Assembly (NCBI GenBank): GCA_963662155.1
Contig: OY759274.1
Location: forward strand, 46,423,565-46,487,564
Direction of reading: 5' to 3'
DNA from: Lamellibrachia columna
Taxonomy: Eukaryota > Annelida > Polychaeta > Sabellida > Siboglinidae
Length of the DNA stretch: 64,000 nucleotides
Part shown: in pieces, positions 50,402 to 63,604 of the stretch
How the letters are laid out: each line of letters opens with the position of its first letter
Position numbering within the stretch: position 1 is the stretch's first letter
Translations under genes and position numbers: made by a program
Notes under the pieces: model-generated
The model's input: only the letters and a program-made list of their open reading frames with translations
Databases searched by the model: none
Told to the model about the DNA's origin: nothing

Positions 50402-52462
50402 TATTAATGTCAACTAGTTCGTCTATCCTCTACTCGACAACTACTATTAGTATCAACTAGTTCGTCTCGCGTCTACTCGACAACGACTATTGATGTCAAC
50501 TAGTTCGTCTCGCGTCTACTCGACAACGACTATTAATGTCAACTAGTTCGTCTCGCGTCCACTCGACAACGACTATTAATATCAAATAGTTCGTCTAGCG
50601 TCTACTCGACAACTACTATAAATGTCAACTAGTTCGTGTAGCGTCTACTCGACAACGACTATTAATGTCAACTAGTTCGTCTAGCGCCTACTCGACAACG
50701 ACTATTAATGTCAACTAGTTCTTCTATCGTCTACTCGACAACGATTATTAATGTCAACTAGTTCGTCTAGCGTCTACTCGACAACGATTATTAATGTCAA
50801 CTAGTTCGTCTACCGTCTACTCGACAACGACTATTAATATCAACTAGTTCGTCTAGCGTCTACTCGACAACTAGTATTAATGTCAACTAGTTCGTCTAGA
50901 GTCTACTCGTCAATGACTATTAATGTCAACTAGTTCGTCTAGCCTCTACTCGACAACAACTATTAATGTCAACTAGTTCGTTTAGTGCCTACTCGACATC
51001 GACAATTAATGTCAACTAGTTCGTCTAGCATCTACTCGACAACGACTATTAATGTCAACTAGTTCGTCTATCCTCTACTCGACAACTACTATTAATGTCA
51101 ACTAGTTCGTCTCGCATCTACTCGACAACGACTATTAATGTCAACTAGTTCGTATAGTGTCTACTCGACAACGACTATTAATGTCAACTAGTTCGTCTAG
51201 CGTCTACTCGACAACTACTATTAATGTCAACTAGTTCGTCTCGCATCTACTCGACAACGACTATTAATGTCAACTAGTTCGTCTCGCGTCCACTCGACAA
51301 TGACTATTAATGTCAACTAGTTCGTCTAGCGTCTACTCGACAACTACTATAAATGTCAATTAGTTTGTGTAGCGTCTACTCGACAATCACTATTAATATC
51401 AACTAGTTCGTCTAGCTTCTACTCGACAACGACTATTAATGTCAACTAGTTCGTCTATCGTCTACTCGACAACGACTATTAATGTCAACTAGTTCGTCTA
51501 ACGTCTACTCGACAACGATTATTAATGTCAACTAGTTCATCTACCGTCTACTCGACAACGACTATTAATGTCATCTAGTTCGTCTAGCGTCTACTCGACA
51601 ACGACTACTAATGTCAACTAGTCCGTGTATCATCTACTCGATAACGACTATTAATGTAAACTAGTTTGTCTAGCGTCTACTCGACAACGACTATTAATTT
51701 CAACTAGTACGTCTAGCGTCTACTCGAAAACGACTATTAATGTCAACTAGTTCGTCTAGCGTCTACTCGTCAACGACTATTAATGTCAACTAGTTCATCT
51801 AGCGTCTACTCGACAACGACTATTAATGTCAACTAGTTCGTGTAGTGTCTACTCGACAACGACTATTAATGTCAACTAGTTCGTCTAGCGTCTACTCGAC
51901 AAAGACTATTAATGTCAACTAGTTCGTGTAGCGTCTACTCGGCAACGACTATTAATGTCAACTAGTTCGTCTATCCTCTACTCGACAACTACTATTAATG
52001 TCAACTAGTTCGTATAGTGTCTACTCGACAACGACAATTAATGTCAACTAGTTCGTCTAGCGTGTACTCGTCAACGACTATTAATGTCAACTAGTTCGTC
52101 TAGCGTGTACTCGACAACTACTATTAATGTCAACTAGTTCGTCTCGCGTCTACTCGACAACGACTATTAATTTCAACTGTTTCGTCTCGCATCCACTCGA
52201 CAACGACTATTAATGTCAACTAGTTCGTCTAGCGTCTACTCGACGACTATTAATGTCAACTAGTTCGTGTATCATCTACTCGACAACGACTATTAATGTA
52301 GACTAGTTTGTCTAGCGTCTACTCGACAACGACTATTAATATCAACTAGTACGTCTAGCGTCTACTCGACAACGACTATTAATGTCAACTAGTTCGTCTA
52401 GCGTCTACTCGTCAACGATTATTAATGTCAACTAGTTCATCTAGCGTCTACTCGACAACGAC
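50402..52462 (+). repeat. 48-monomer HOR in giant unit 2, copy 1
   Basis: Counterpart of 41,850-43,910 at an offset of 8,552 bp. ATTGATGTC lies at 50,489 and GTTCTTCTATCG at 50,718. Confidence 0.85.
52235..52274 (+). repeat. 40-bp monomer (AAC loss), lineage copy 3
   Basis: Same deletion and flanks, exactly 8,552 bp from 43,683. It is the counterpart in the second half of the large tandem duplication. Confidence 0.95.
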
Positions 52463-53491
52463 TATTAATGTCAACTAGTTCGTCTATCCTCTACTCGACA
52501 ACTACTATTAGTATCAACTAGTTCGTCTCGCGTCTACTCGACAACGACTATTGATGTCAACTAGTTCGTCTCGCGTCTACTCGACAACGACTATTAATGT
52601 CAACTAGTTCGTCTCGCGTCCACTCGACAACGACTATTAATATCAAATAGTTCGTCTAGCGTCTACTCGACAACTACTATAAATGTCAACTAGTTCGTGT
52701 AGCGTCTACTCGACAACGACTATTAATGTCAACTAGTTCGTCTAGCGCCTACTCGACAACGACTATTAATGTCAACTAGTTCTTCTATCGTCTACTCGAC
52801 AACGATTATTAATGTCAACTAGTTCGTCTAGCGTCTACTCGACAACGATTATTAATGTCAACTAGTTCGTCTACCGTCTACTCGACAACGACTATTAATA
52901 TCAACTAGTTCGTCTAGCGTCTACTCGACAACTAGTATTAATGTCAACTAGTTCGTCTAGAGTCTACTCGTCAATGACTATTAATGTCAACTAGTTCGTC
53001 TAGCCTCTACTCGACAACAACTATTAATGTCAACTAGTTCGTGTAGTGCCTACTCGACATCGACAATTAATGTCAACTAGTTCGTCTAGCATCTACTCGA
53101 CAACGACTATTAATGTCAACTAGTTCGTCTATCCTCTACTCGACAACTACTATTAATGTCAACTAGTTCGTCTCGCATCTACTCGACAACGACTATTAAT
53201 GTCAACTAGTTCGTATAGTGTCTACTCGACAACGACTATTAATGTCAACTAGTTCGTCTAGCGTCTACTCGACAACTACTATTAATGTCAACTAGTTCGT
53301 CTCGCATCTACTCGACAACGACTATTAATGTCAACTAGTTCGTCTCGCGTCCACTCGACAATGACTATTAATGTCAACTAGTTCGTCTAGCGTCTACTCG
53401 ACAACTACTATAAATGTCAATTAGTTTGTGTAGCGTCTACTCGACAATCACTATTAATATCAACTAGTTCGTCTAGCTTCTACTCGACAAC

Positions 53492-53706
53492 GATTATTAA
53501 TGTCAACTAGTTCGTCTAGCGTCTACTCGACAACGATTATTAATGTCAACTAGTTCGTCTACCGTCTACTCGACAACGACTATTAATATCAACTAGTTCG
53601 TCTAGCGTCTACTCGACAACTAGTATTAATGTCAACTAGTTCGTCTAGAGTCTACTCGTCAATGACTATTAATGTCAACTAGTTCGTCTAGCCTCTACTC
53701 GACAAC
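53492..53706 (+). repeat. Displaced 5-monomer insertion (215 bp)
   Basis: Monomers matching 52,804-53,018 (CGATTATT twice, TCTACCG, CTAGTATT, AGAGTCTACTCGTCAATG, GCCTCTAC) reappear 688 bp (16 monomers) downstream, between two monomers that are adjacent in the other three copies of this HOR. Exact edges are uncertain by a few bases because source and target share the monomer sequence. Confidence 0.82.
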
Positions 53707-54510
53707 AACTATTAATGTCAACTAGTTCGTCTATCGTCTACTCGACAACGACTATTAATGTCAACTAGTTCGTCTAACGTCTACTCGACAACGATTATTA
53801 ATGTCAACTAGTTCATCTACCGTCTACTCGACAACGACTATTAATGTCATCTAGTTCGTCTAGCGTCTACTCGACAACGACTACTAATGTCAACTAGTCC
53901 GTGTATCATCTACTCGACAACGACTATTAATGTAAACTAGTTTGTCTAGCGTCTACTCGACAACGACTATTAATTTCAACTAGTACGTCTAGCGTCTACT
54001 CGAAAACGACTATTAATGTCAACTAGTTCGTCTAGCGTCTACTCGTCAACGACTATTAATGTCAACTAGTTCATCTAGCGTCTACTCGACAACGACTATT
54101 AATGTCAACTAGTTCGTGTAGTGTCTACTCGACAACGACTATTAATGTCAACTAGTTCGTCTAGCGTCTACTCGACAAAGACTATTAATGTCAACTAGTT
54201 CGTGTAGCGTCTACTCGGCAACGACTATTAATGTCAACTAGTTCGTCTATCCTCTACTCGACAACTACTATTAATGTCAACTAGTTCGTATAGTGTCTAC
54301 TCGACAACGACAATTAATGTCAACTAGTTCGTCTAGCGTGTACTCGTCAACGACTATTAATGTCAACTAGTTCGTCTAGCGTGTACTCGACAACTACTAT
54401 TAATGTCAACTAGTTCGTCTCGCGTCTACTCGACAACGACTATTAATTTCAACTGTTTCGTCTCGCATCCACTCGACAACGACTATTAATGTCAACTAGT
54501 TCGTCTAGCG

Positions 54511-54550
54511 TCTACTCGACGACTATTAATGTCAACTAGTTCGTGTATCA
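54511..54550 (+). repeat. 40-bp monomer (AAC loss), lineage copy 4
   Basis: Same deletion and flanks, 2,276 bp from 52,235. That is the 2,061-bp unit plus five extra monomers (215 bp) inserted near 53,492. Confidence 0.95.
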
Positions 54551-55625
54551 TCTACTCGCCAACGACTATTAATGTAGACTAGTTTGTCTAGCGTCTACTC
54601 GACAACGACTATTAATATCAACTAGTACGTCTAGCGTCTACTCGACAACGACTATTAATGTCAACTAGTTCGTCTAGCGTCTACTCGTCAACGATTATTA
54701 ATGTCAACTAGTTCATCTAGCGTCTACTCGACAACGACTATTAATGTCAACTAGTTCGTCTATCCTCTACTCGACAACTACTATTAGTATCAACTAGTTC
54801 GTCTCGCGTCTACTCGACAACGACTATTAATGTCAACTAGTTCGTGTAGTTTCTACTCGACAACGACTATTAATGTCAACTAGTTGATCTAGCGTCTACT
54901 CGACAACTACTATTAATGTCAACTAGTTCGTCTCGCGTCTACTCGACAACGACTATTAATGTCAACTAGTTCGTCTCGCGTCCACTCGACAACGACTATT
55001 AATATCAAATAGTTCGTCTAGCGTCTACTCGACAACTACATTAAATGTCAACTAGTTCGTGTAGCGTCTACTCGACAACGACTATTAATGTCAACTAGTT
55101 CGTCTAGCGCCTACTCGACAACGACTATTAATGTCAACTAGTTCTTCTATCCTCTACTCGACAACGACTATTAATGTCAACTAGTTCGTCTAGCGTCTAC
55201 TCGACAACGATTATTAATGTCAACTAGTTCGTCTACCGTCTACTCGACAACGACTACTAATATCAACTAGTTCGTCTAGCGTCTACTCGACAACTAGTAT
55301 TAATGTCAACTAGTTCGTCTCGCGTCTACTCGTCAATGACTATTAATGTCAACTAGTTCGTCTAGCCTCTACTCGACAACGACTATTATTGTCAACTAGT
55401 TCGTGTAGTGTCTACTCGACATCGACAATTAATGTGAACTAGTTCGTCTAGCATCTACTCGACAACGACTATTAATGTCAACTAGTTCGTCTATCCTCTA
55501 CTCGACAACGACTATTAATGTCAACTAGTTCGTCTAGCGTCTACTCGACAACTACTATTAATGTCAACTAGTTCGTCTCGCATCTACTCGACAACGACTA
55601 TTAATGTCAACTAGTTCGTCTCGCG

Positions 55626-55669
55626 TCCACTCGATAACGACTATTTAATGTCAACTAGTTCGTCTAGCG
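55626..55669 (+). repeat. 44-bp monomer (same extra T)
   Basis: Identical to 46,816-46,859, including CGATAACG, 8,810 bp downstream. It was inherited through the large tandem duplication. Confidence 0.95.
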
Positions 55670-56478
55670 TCAACTCGACAACTACTATAAATGTCAACTA
55701 GTTCGTGTAGCGTCTACTCGACAACGACTATTAATGTCAACTAGTTCGTCTAACTTCTACTCGACAACGACTATTAATGTCAACTAGTTCGTCTATCGTC
55801 TACTCGACAACGACTATTAATGTCAATTAGTTCGTCTAGCGTCTACTCGACAACGATTATTAATGTCAACTAGTTCATCTACCGTCTACCCGACAACGAC
55901 TATTAATGTCATCTAGTTCGTCTAGCGTCTACTCGACAACGACTATTAATGTCAACTAGTTCGTGTATCATGTACTCGAAAACGACTATTAATGTAAACT
56001 AGTTTGTCTAGCGTCTACTCGACAACGACTATTAATGTCAACTAGTACGTCTAGAGTCTACTCGACAACGACTATTAATGTCAACTAGTTCGTCTATCCT
56101 CTACTCGACAACGACTATTAATCTAAACTAGTTCGTCTAGCCTCTACTCGACAATGACTATTAATGTCAACTAGTTCGTCTAGCGTCTATTCGACAACGA
56201 CTATTAATATCAACTAGTTCGTCTAGCGTCTACTCGGAAACGTCTATTAATGTCAACTAGTTCGTCTAGCGTCTACTCATCAACGACTATTAATGTCAAC
56301 TAGTTCTTCTCGCGTCTAGTCGAGAAATACTATTAATGTCAACTAGTTCGTCTAGCGTCTACTCGTCAACGACTATTAATTTCAACTATTTCGTCTTGTG
56401 TCTACTCGACAGCTACTATTAATGTCAATTAGTTCGTCTAGCGTCTACTCGACAACGACTGTTAATGTCAACTAGTTC

Positions 56479-57811
56479 GTCTAGCGGCTACTCGACAACT
56501 ACTGTTAATGTCAACTAGTTCGTCTAGAGGCTACTAGACAACGACTGTTAATGTCAACTAGTTCGACAAGCGGCTACTCGACAACGACTGTTAATGCCAA
56601 CTAGTTCGTCTAGCGTATATTCGACAACGACTATTAATGTCAACTACTTCGTCTAGCGTCTACTCGACAACGACTATTAATGTCAACTAGTTCGTCTAGC
56701 GGCTACTTGTCAATGACTATTAATGTCAACAAGTTCGTCTAGCGTTTACTCGACAACGACTATTAATGTCAACTAGTTCGTCTTGCGTCTACTCGACAAC
56801 GACTATTAATGTCAACTAGTTCGTCTAGCGGGTATTCGACAACGACTACTAATGTCAACTAGTTCGTCTAGCGTCTACTCGACAACGACTTTTAATGTCA
56901 ACTAGTTCGTCTATCCTCTACTCGACGACTACTATTAATATCAACTAGTTCGTCTCGCATCTACTCGACAACGACTATTAATGTCAACTAATTCGTCTCG
57001 CGTCCACTCGACAACAACTATTAATGTCAAATAGTTCGTCTATCCTCTACTCGAAAACTACTATTAATGTCAATTAGTTCGTCTCGCGTCTACTCGACAA
57101 CGACTATTAATGTCAACTAGCTCGTCTAGCGTCTACTCAACAACGACTATTAAAGTCAACTAGTTCGTCTAGCGTCTACTCGACAACTAGAATTAATGTC
57201 AACTAGTTCGTCTAGCGTCTACTCGACAACGGCTATTAATATCAACTAGTTCGTCTAGCGTCTACTCGACAATGACTATTAGTGTCAACTAGTTCGTCTA
57301 GCATCTACTCGTCAACGACTATTAATGTCAACTAGTTCGTCTAGCGTCCACTCGTCAACGGCTATTAATGTCAACTAGTTCATCTAGCGTCTACTCGACA
57401 ACGACTATTAATGTCAACTAGTTCGTGTAGTGTCTACTCGACAACGACTATTAATGTCAACTAGTTCGTCTAGCGTCTACTCGACAACTAGTATTAATGT
57501 CAACTAGTTCGTCTAGAGTCTACTCGTCAATGACTATTGATGTCAACTAGTTCGTCTAGCCTCTACTCGACAACGACTATTAATGTCAACTAGTTCGTCT
57601 AGCGTCTACTCGACAACGACTATTAATATCAACTAGTTCGTCTAGCGTCTACTCGTCAACGACTATTTATGTCAACTAGTTTGTCTAGCGTCTACTCGAC
57701 AACGGCTATTAATGTCAACTAGTTCGTCTAGCGTCTACTCGTCAACGACTATTAATGTCAACTAGTTCATCTAGCGTCTACTCGACAACGACTATTAATG
57801 TCAACTAGTTC
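56479..57811 (+). repeat. 31-monomer D-type unit (1,333 bp), copy 1
   Basis: First of two tandem copies. GAGGCTACTAG lies at 56,527 and 57,860. The junction is at about 57,811, where the end of copy 1 meets the GCGGCTACTCG monomer that begins copy 2. Copy 1 spans the right end of the giant unit 2 at 57,096, so this duplication has its own breakpoints. Confidence 0.87.
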
Positions 57812-59144
57812 GTCTAGCGGCTACTCGACAACTATTGTTAATGTCAACTAGTTCGTCTAGAGGCTACTAGACAACGACTGTTAATGTCAACTAGTTCGAC
57901 AAGCGGCTACTCGACAACGACTGTTAATGCCAACTAGTTCGTCTAGCGTATATTCGACAACGACTATTAATGTCAACTACTTCGTCTAGCGTCTACTCGA
58001 CAACGACTATTAATGTCAACTAGTTCGTCTAGCGGCTACTTGTCAATGACTATTAATGTCAACAAGTTCGTCTAGCGTTTACTCGACAACGACTATTAAT
58101 GTCAACTAGTTCGTCTTGCGTCTACTCGACAACGACTATTAATGTCAACTAGTTCGTCTAGCGGGTATTCGACAACGACTACTAATGTCAACTAGTTCGT
58201 CTAGCGTCTACTCGACAACGACTTTTAATGTCAACTAGTTCGTCTATCCTCTACTCGACGACTACTATTAATATCAACTAGTTCGTCTCGCATCTACTCG
58301 ACAACGACTATTAATGTCAACTAGTTCGTCTCGCGTCCACTCGACAACAACTATTAATGTCAAATAGTTCGTCTATCCTCTACTCGAAAACTACTATTAA
58401 TGTCAATTAGTTCGTCTCGCGTCTACTCGACAACGACTATTAATGTCAACTAGCTCGTCTAGCGTCTACTCAACAACGACTATTAAAGTCAACTAGTTCG
58501 TCTAGCGTCTACTCGACAACTAGAATTAATGTCAACTAGTTCGTCTAGCGTCTACTCGACAACGGCTATTAATATCAACTAGTTCGTCTAGCGTCTACTC
58601 GACAATGACTATTAGTGTCAACTAGTTCGTCTAGCATCTACTCGTCAACGACTATTAAAGTCAACTAGTTCGTCTAGCGTCCACTCGTCAACGACTATTA
58701 ATGTCAACTAGTTCATCTAGCGTCTACTCGACAACGACTATTAATGTCAACTAGTTCGTGTAGTGTCTACTCGACAACGACTATTAATGTCAACTAGTTC
58801 GTCTAGCGTCTACTCGACAACTAGTATTAATGTCAACTAGTTCGTCTAGAGTCTACTCGTCAATGACTATTAATGTCAACTAGTTCGTCTAGCCTCTACT
58901 CGACAACGACTATTAATGTCAACTAGTTCGTCTAGCGTCTACTCGACAACGACTATTAATATCAACTAGTTCGTCTAGCGTCTACTCGTCAACGACTATT
59001 TATGTCAACTAGTTTGTCTAGCGTCTACTCGACAACGGCTATTAATGTCAACTAGTTCGTCTAGCGTCTACTCGTCAACGACTATTAATGTCAACTAGTT
59101 CATCTAGCGTCTACTCGACAACGACTATTAATGTCAACTAGTTC
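57812..59144 (+). repeat. 31-monomer D-type unit (1,333 bp), copy 2
   Basis: Second copy. Small differences from copy 1 include ATTGTTAATG at about 57,833 and ATTAAAGTC at about 58,655. Both copies carry ACGGCTATT and CTAGAATT monomers. Confidence 0.87.
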
Positions 59145-59147
59145 GTG

Positions 59148-60394
59148 TAGCGTCTACTCGACAACGACTATTAATTTCAACTATTTCGTCTCGCATCTAC
59201 TCGACAACGACTATTAATGTCAACTAGTTCGTCTCGCGTCCACTCGACAACGACTATTAATGTCAAATAGTTCGTCTATCCTCTACTCGACAACTACTAT
59301 TAATGTCAACTAGTTCGTCTCACGTCTATTCGACAACGACTATTAATGTCAACTAGCTCGTCTAGCGTCTACTCAACAACGACTATTAAAGTCAACTAGT
59401 TCGTCTAGCAACTACTCGACAACTAGTATTAAAGTCAACTAGTTCGTCTACCGTCTACTCGACAACGACTACTAATGTCAACTAGTTCGTCTAGCGTCTA
59501 CTCGACATCGACTATTAATGTCAACTAGTTCGTGTAGTGTCTACTCGAAAACGACAATTAATATCAACTAGTTCGTCTACCATCTACTCGACAACGACTA
59601 TTAATGTCAACTAGTTCGTGTAGCGTCTACTCGGCAACGACTATTAATGTCAACTAGTTCGTCTATCCTCTACTCGACAACTACTATTAATATCAACTAG
59701 TTCGTCTCGCGTCTACTCGACAACGACTATTAATGTCAACTAGTTCGTGTAGTGTCTACTCGACAACGACTATTAATGTCAACTAGTTCGTCTAGCGTCT
59801 ACTCGACAACTACTATTAATTTCAATTAGTTCGTCTCGCGTCTACTCGACAACGACTATTAATGTCAACTAGTTCGTCTCGCGTCCACTCGACAACGACT
59901 ATTAATGTCAACTAGTTCATATAGCGTCTACTCGACAACTACTATTAATGTCAACTAGTTCGTGTAGAATCTACTCGACAACGACTATTAATGTCAACTA
60001 GTTCGTCTAGCATCTACTCGACAACGACTATTAATGTCAACTAGTTCGTGTAGCGTCTACTCGACAACGACTATTAATATCAACTAGTTCGTCTAGCGCC
60101 TACTCGACAACGACTTTTAATGTCAACTAGTTCTTCTATCGTCTACTCGACAACGATTATTAATGTCAACTAGTTCGTCTAGCGTCTACTCGACAACGAT
60201 TATTAATGTCAACTAGTTCGTCTACCGTCTACTCGACAACGACTATTAATGTCAACTAGTTCGTCTACAGTCTACTCGTCAATGACTATTAATGTCAACT
60301 AGTTCGTCTAGCCTCTACTCGACAACAACTATTAATGTCAACTAGTTCGTGTAGTGTCTACTCGACATCGACAATTAATGTCAACTAGTTCGTC
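59148..60394 (+). repeat. 29-monomer unit (1,247 bp), copy 1
   Basis: First of two adjacent units. Markers are CTATTTCGTCTCGCATC (59,181 and 60,428), TTCATATAGCG (59,916 and 61,163) and GTTCTTCTATCG (60,130 and 61,377). Confidence 0.85.
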
Positions 60395-61684
60395 TAGCGT
60401 CTACTCGACATCGACTATTAATTTCAACTATTTCGTCTCGCATCTATTCGACAACGACTATTAATGTCAACTAGTTCGTCTCGCGTCCACTCGACAACGA
60501 CTATTAATGTCAAATAGTTCGTCTATCCTCTACTCGACAATTACTATTAATGTCAACTAGTTCGTCTCACGTCTACTCGACAACGACTATTAATGTCAAC
60601 TAGCTCGTCTAGCGTCTACTCAACAACGACTATTAAAGTCAACTAGTTCGTCTAGCAACTACTCGACAACTAGTATTAAATTCAACTAGTTCGTCTACCG
60701 TCTACTCGACAACGACTATTAATGTCAACTAGTTCGTCTAGCGTCTACTCGACATCGACTATTAATGTCAACTAGTTCGTGTAGTGTCTACTCGAAAACG
60801 ACAATTAATATCAACTAGTTCGTCTAGCATCTACTCGACAACGACTATTAATGTCAACTAGTTCGTGTAGCGTCTACTCGGCAACGACTATTAATGTCAA
60901 CTAGTTCGTCTATCCTCTACTCGACAACTACTATTAATATCAACTAGTTCGTCTCGCGTCTACTCGACAACGACTATTAATGTCAACTAGTTCGTGTAGT
61001 GTCTACTCGACAAAGGCTATTAATGTCAACTAGTTCGTCTAGCGTCTACTCGACAACTACTATTAATTTCAACTAGTTCGTCTCGCGTCTACTCGACAAC
61101 GACTATTAATGTCAACTAGTTCGTCTCACGTCCACTCGACAACGACTATTAATGTCAACTAGTTCATATAGCGTCTACTCGACAACTACTATTAATGTCA
61201 ACTAGTTCGTGTAGAGTCTACTCGACAACGACTATTAATGTCAACTAGTTCGTCTAGCATCTACTCGACAACGACTATTAATGTCAACTAGTTCGGGTAG
61301 CGTCTACTCGACAACGACTATTAATGTCAACTAGTTCGTCTAGCGCCTACTCGACAACGACTATTAATGTCAACTAGTTCTTCTATCGTCTACTCGACAA
61401 CGATTATTAATGTCAACTAGTTCGTCTAGCGTCTACTCGACAACGATTATTAATGTCAACTAGTTCGTCTACCGTCTACTCGACAACGACTATTAATATT
61501 AACTAGTTCGTCTAGCGTCTACTCGACAACTAGTATTAATGTCAACTAGTTCGTCTACAGTCTACTCGTCAATGACTATTAATGTCAACTAGTTCGTCTA
61601 GCCTCTACTCGACAACAACTATTAATGTCAACTAGTTCGTGTAGTGTCTACTCGACATCGACAATTAATGTCAACTAGTTCGTC
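60395..61684 (+). repeat. 29-30-monomer unit (1,290 bp), copy 2
   Basis: Second copy, with one extra monomer near 61,500-61,545 (ATTAACTAG followed by CTAGTATT), raising the offset from 1,247 to 1,290 bp at the right end. Confidence 0.83.
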
Positions 61685-62400
61685 TAGCATCTAATCGACA
61701 ACGACTATTAATGTCAACTAGTTCGTCTATCCTCTACTCGACAACTACTATTAATGTCAACTTGTTCGTCTCGCATCTACTCGACAACGACTATTAATGT
61801 CAACTAGTTCGTATAGTGTCTACTCGACAACGACTATTAATGTCAACTAGTTCGTCTAGCGTCTACTCGACAACTACTATTAATGTCAACTAGTTCGTCT
61901 CGCATCTACTCGACAACGACTATTAATGTCAACTAGTTCGTCTCGCGTCCACTCGACAACGACTATTAATGTCAACTAGTTCGTCTAGCGTCTACTCGAC
62001 AACTACTATAAATGTCAATTAGTTCGTGTAGCGTCTACTCGACAACGACTATTAATGTCAACTAGTTCGTCTAGCTTCTACTCGAAAACGACTATTAATG
62101 TCAACTAGTTCGTCTATCGTCTACTCGACAACGACTATTAATGTCAACTAGTTCGTCTAGCATCTACTCGACAACGATTATTAATGTCAACTTGTTCATC
62201 TACCGTCTTCTCGACAACGACTATTAATGTCATCTAGTTCGTCTAGCGTCTACTCGACAACGACTATTAATGTCAACTAGTCCGTGTATCATCTACTCGA
62301 CAACGACTATTAATGTAAACTAGTTTGTTTAGCGTCTACTCGACAACGACTATTAATGTCAACTAGTACGTCTAGCGTCTACTCGACAACGACTATTAAT
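61197..62400 (+). repeat. 28-monomer unit (1,204 bp), copy 1
   Basis: Overlaps the end of the preceding unit. It matches the next 1,204 bp through TCGTGTAGAG (61,207 and 62,411), the rare GTTCGGGTAG (61,291 and 62,495), TCTACAGTC and TTTGTTTAGCG (62,325 and 63,529). Confidence 0.87.
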
Positions 62401-63604
62401 GTCAACTAGTTCGTGTAGAGTCTACTCGACAACGACTATTAATGTCAACTAGTTCGTCTAGCATCTACTCGACAACGACTATTAATGTCAACTAGTTCGG
62501 GTAGCGTCTACTCGACAACGACTATTAATGTCAACTAGTTCGTCTAGCGCCTACTCGACAACGACTATTAATGTCAACTAGTTCTTCTATCGTCTACTCG
62601 ACAACGATTATTAATGTCAACTAGTTCGTCTAGCGTCTACTCGACAACGATTATTAATGTCAACTAGTTCGTCTACCATCTACTCGACAACGACTATTAA
62701 TATTAACTAGTTCGTCTAGCGTCTACTCGACAACTAGTATTAATGTCAACTAGTTCGTCTACAGTCTACTCGTCAATGACTATTAATGTCAACTAGTTCG
62801 TCTAGCCTCTACTCGACAACAACTATTAATGTCAACTAGTTCGTGTAGTGTCTACTCGACATCGACAATTAATGTCAACTAGTTCGTCTAGCATCTAATC
62901 GAAAACGACTATTAATGTCAACTAGTTCGTCTATCCTCTACTCGACAACTACTATTAATGTCAACTAGTTCGTCTCGCATCTACTCGACAACGACTATTA
63001 ATGTCAACTAGTTCGTATAGTGTCTACTCGACAACGACTATTAATGTCAACTAGTTCGTCTAGCGTCTACTCGACAACTACTATTAATGTCAACTAGTTC
63101 GTCTCGCATCTACTCGACAACGACTATTAATGTCAACTAGTTCGTCTCGCGTCCACTCGACAACGACTATTAATGTCAACTAGTTCGTCTAGCGTCTACT
63201 CGACAACTACTATAAATGTCAATTAGTTCGTGTAGCGTCTACTCGACAACGACTATTAATGTCAACTAGTTCGTCTAGCTTCTACTCGAAAACGACTATT
63301 AATGTCAACTAGTTCGTCTATCGTCTACTCGACAACGACTATTAATGTCAACTAGTTCGTCTAGCATCTACTCGACAACGATTATTAATGTCAACTAGTT
63401 CATCTACCGTCTACTCGACAACGACTATTAATGTCATCTAGTTCGTCTAGCGTCTACTCGACAACGACTATTAATGTCAACTAGTCCGTGTATCATCTAC
63501 TCGACAACGACTATTAATGTAAACTAGTTTGTTTAGCGTCTACTCGACAACGACTATTAATGTCAACTAGTACGTCTAGCGTCTACTCGACAACGACTAT
63601 TAAT
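62401..63604 (+). repeat. 28-monomer unit (1,204 bp), copy 2
   Basis: Second copy. Differences noticed are GAAAACG at about 62,902, TCTACCATC at about 62,672 and CTAGTTCATC at about 63,398 against CTTGTTCATC in copy 1. The copy is followed by C-type monomers to the window edge. Confidence 0.87.

Larger units (their letters stand above)
52463..54738 (+). repeat. 48-monomer HOR in giant unit 2, copy 2 (enlarged)
   Basis: Counterpart of 43,911-45,928. ATTGATGTC lies at 52,550 and GTTCTTCTATCG at 52,779. It retains the monomer missing from 45,655 and carries five additional monomers (53,492-53,706), so it is 258 bp longer. Confidence 0.83.
48287..57096 (+). repeat. Giant tandem duplication, unit 2 (8,810 bp)
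   Basis: Second copy of 39,692-48,286, sharing its length-variant monomers and its internal duplications. Differences I noticed are a missing monomer near 49,380, an extra monomer near 54,450 relative to 45,650, five inserted monomers at 53,492-53,706, and roughly ten substitutions (for example CGACTACT at 55,252 against CGACTATT, and CGATAACG at 51,629). Identity is therefore very high, although I did not count it completely. Confidence 0.88.
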
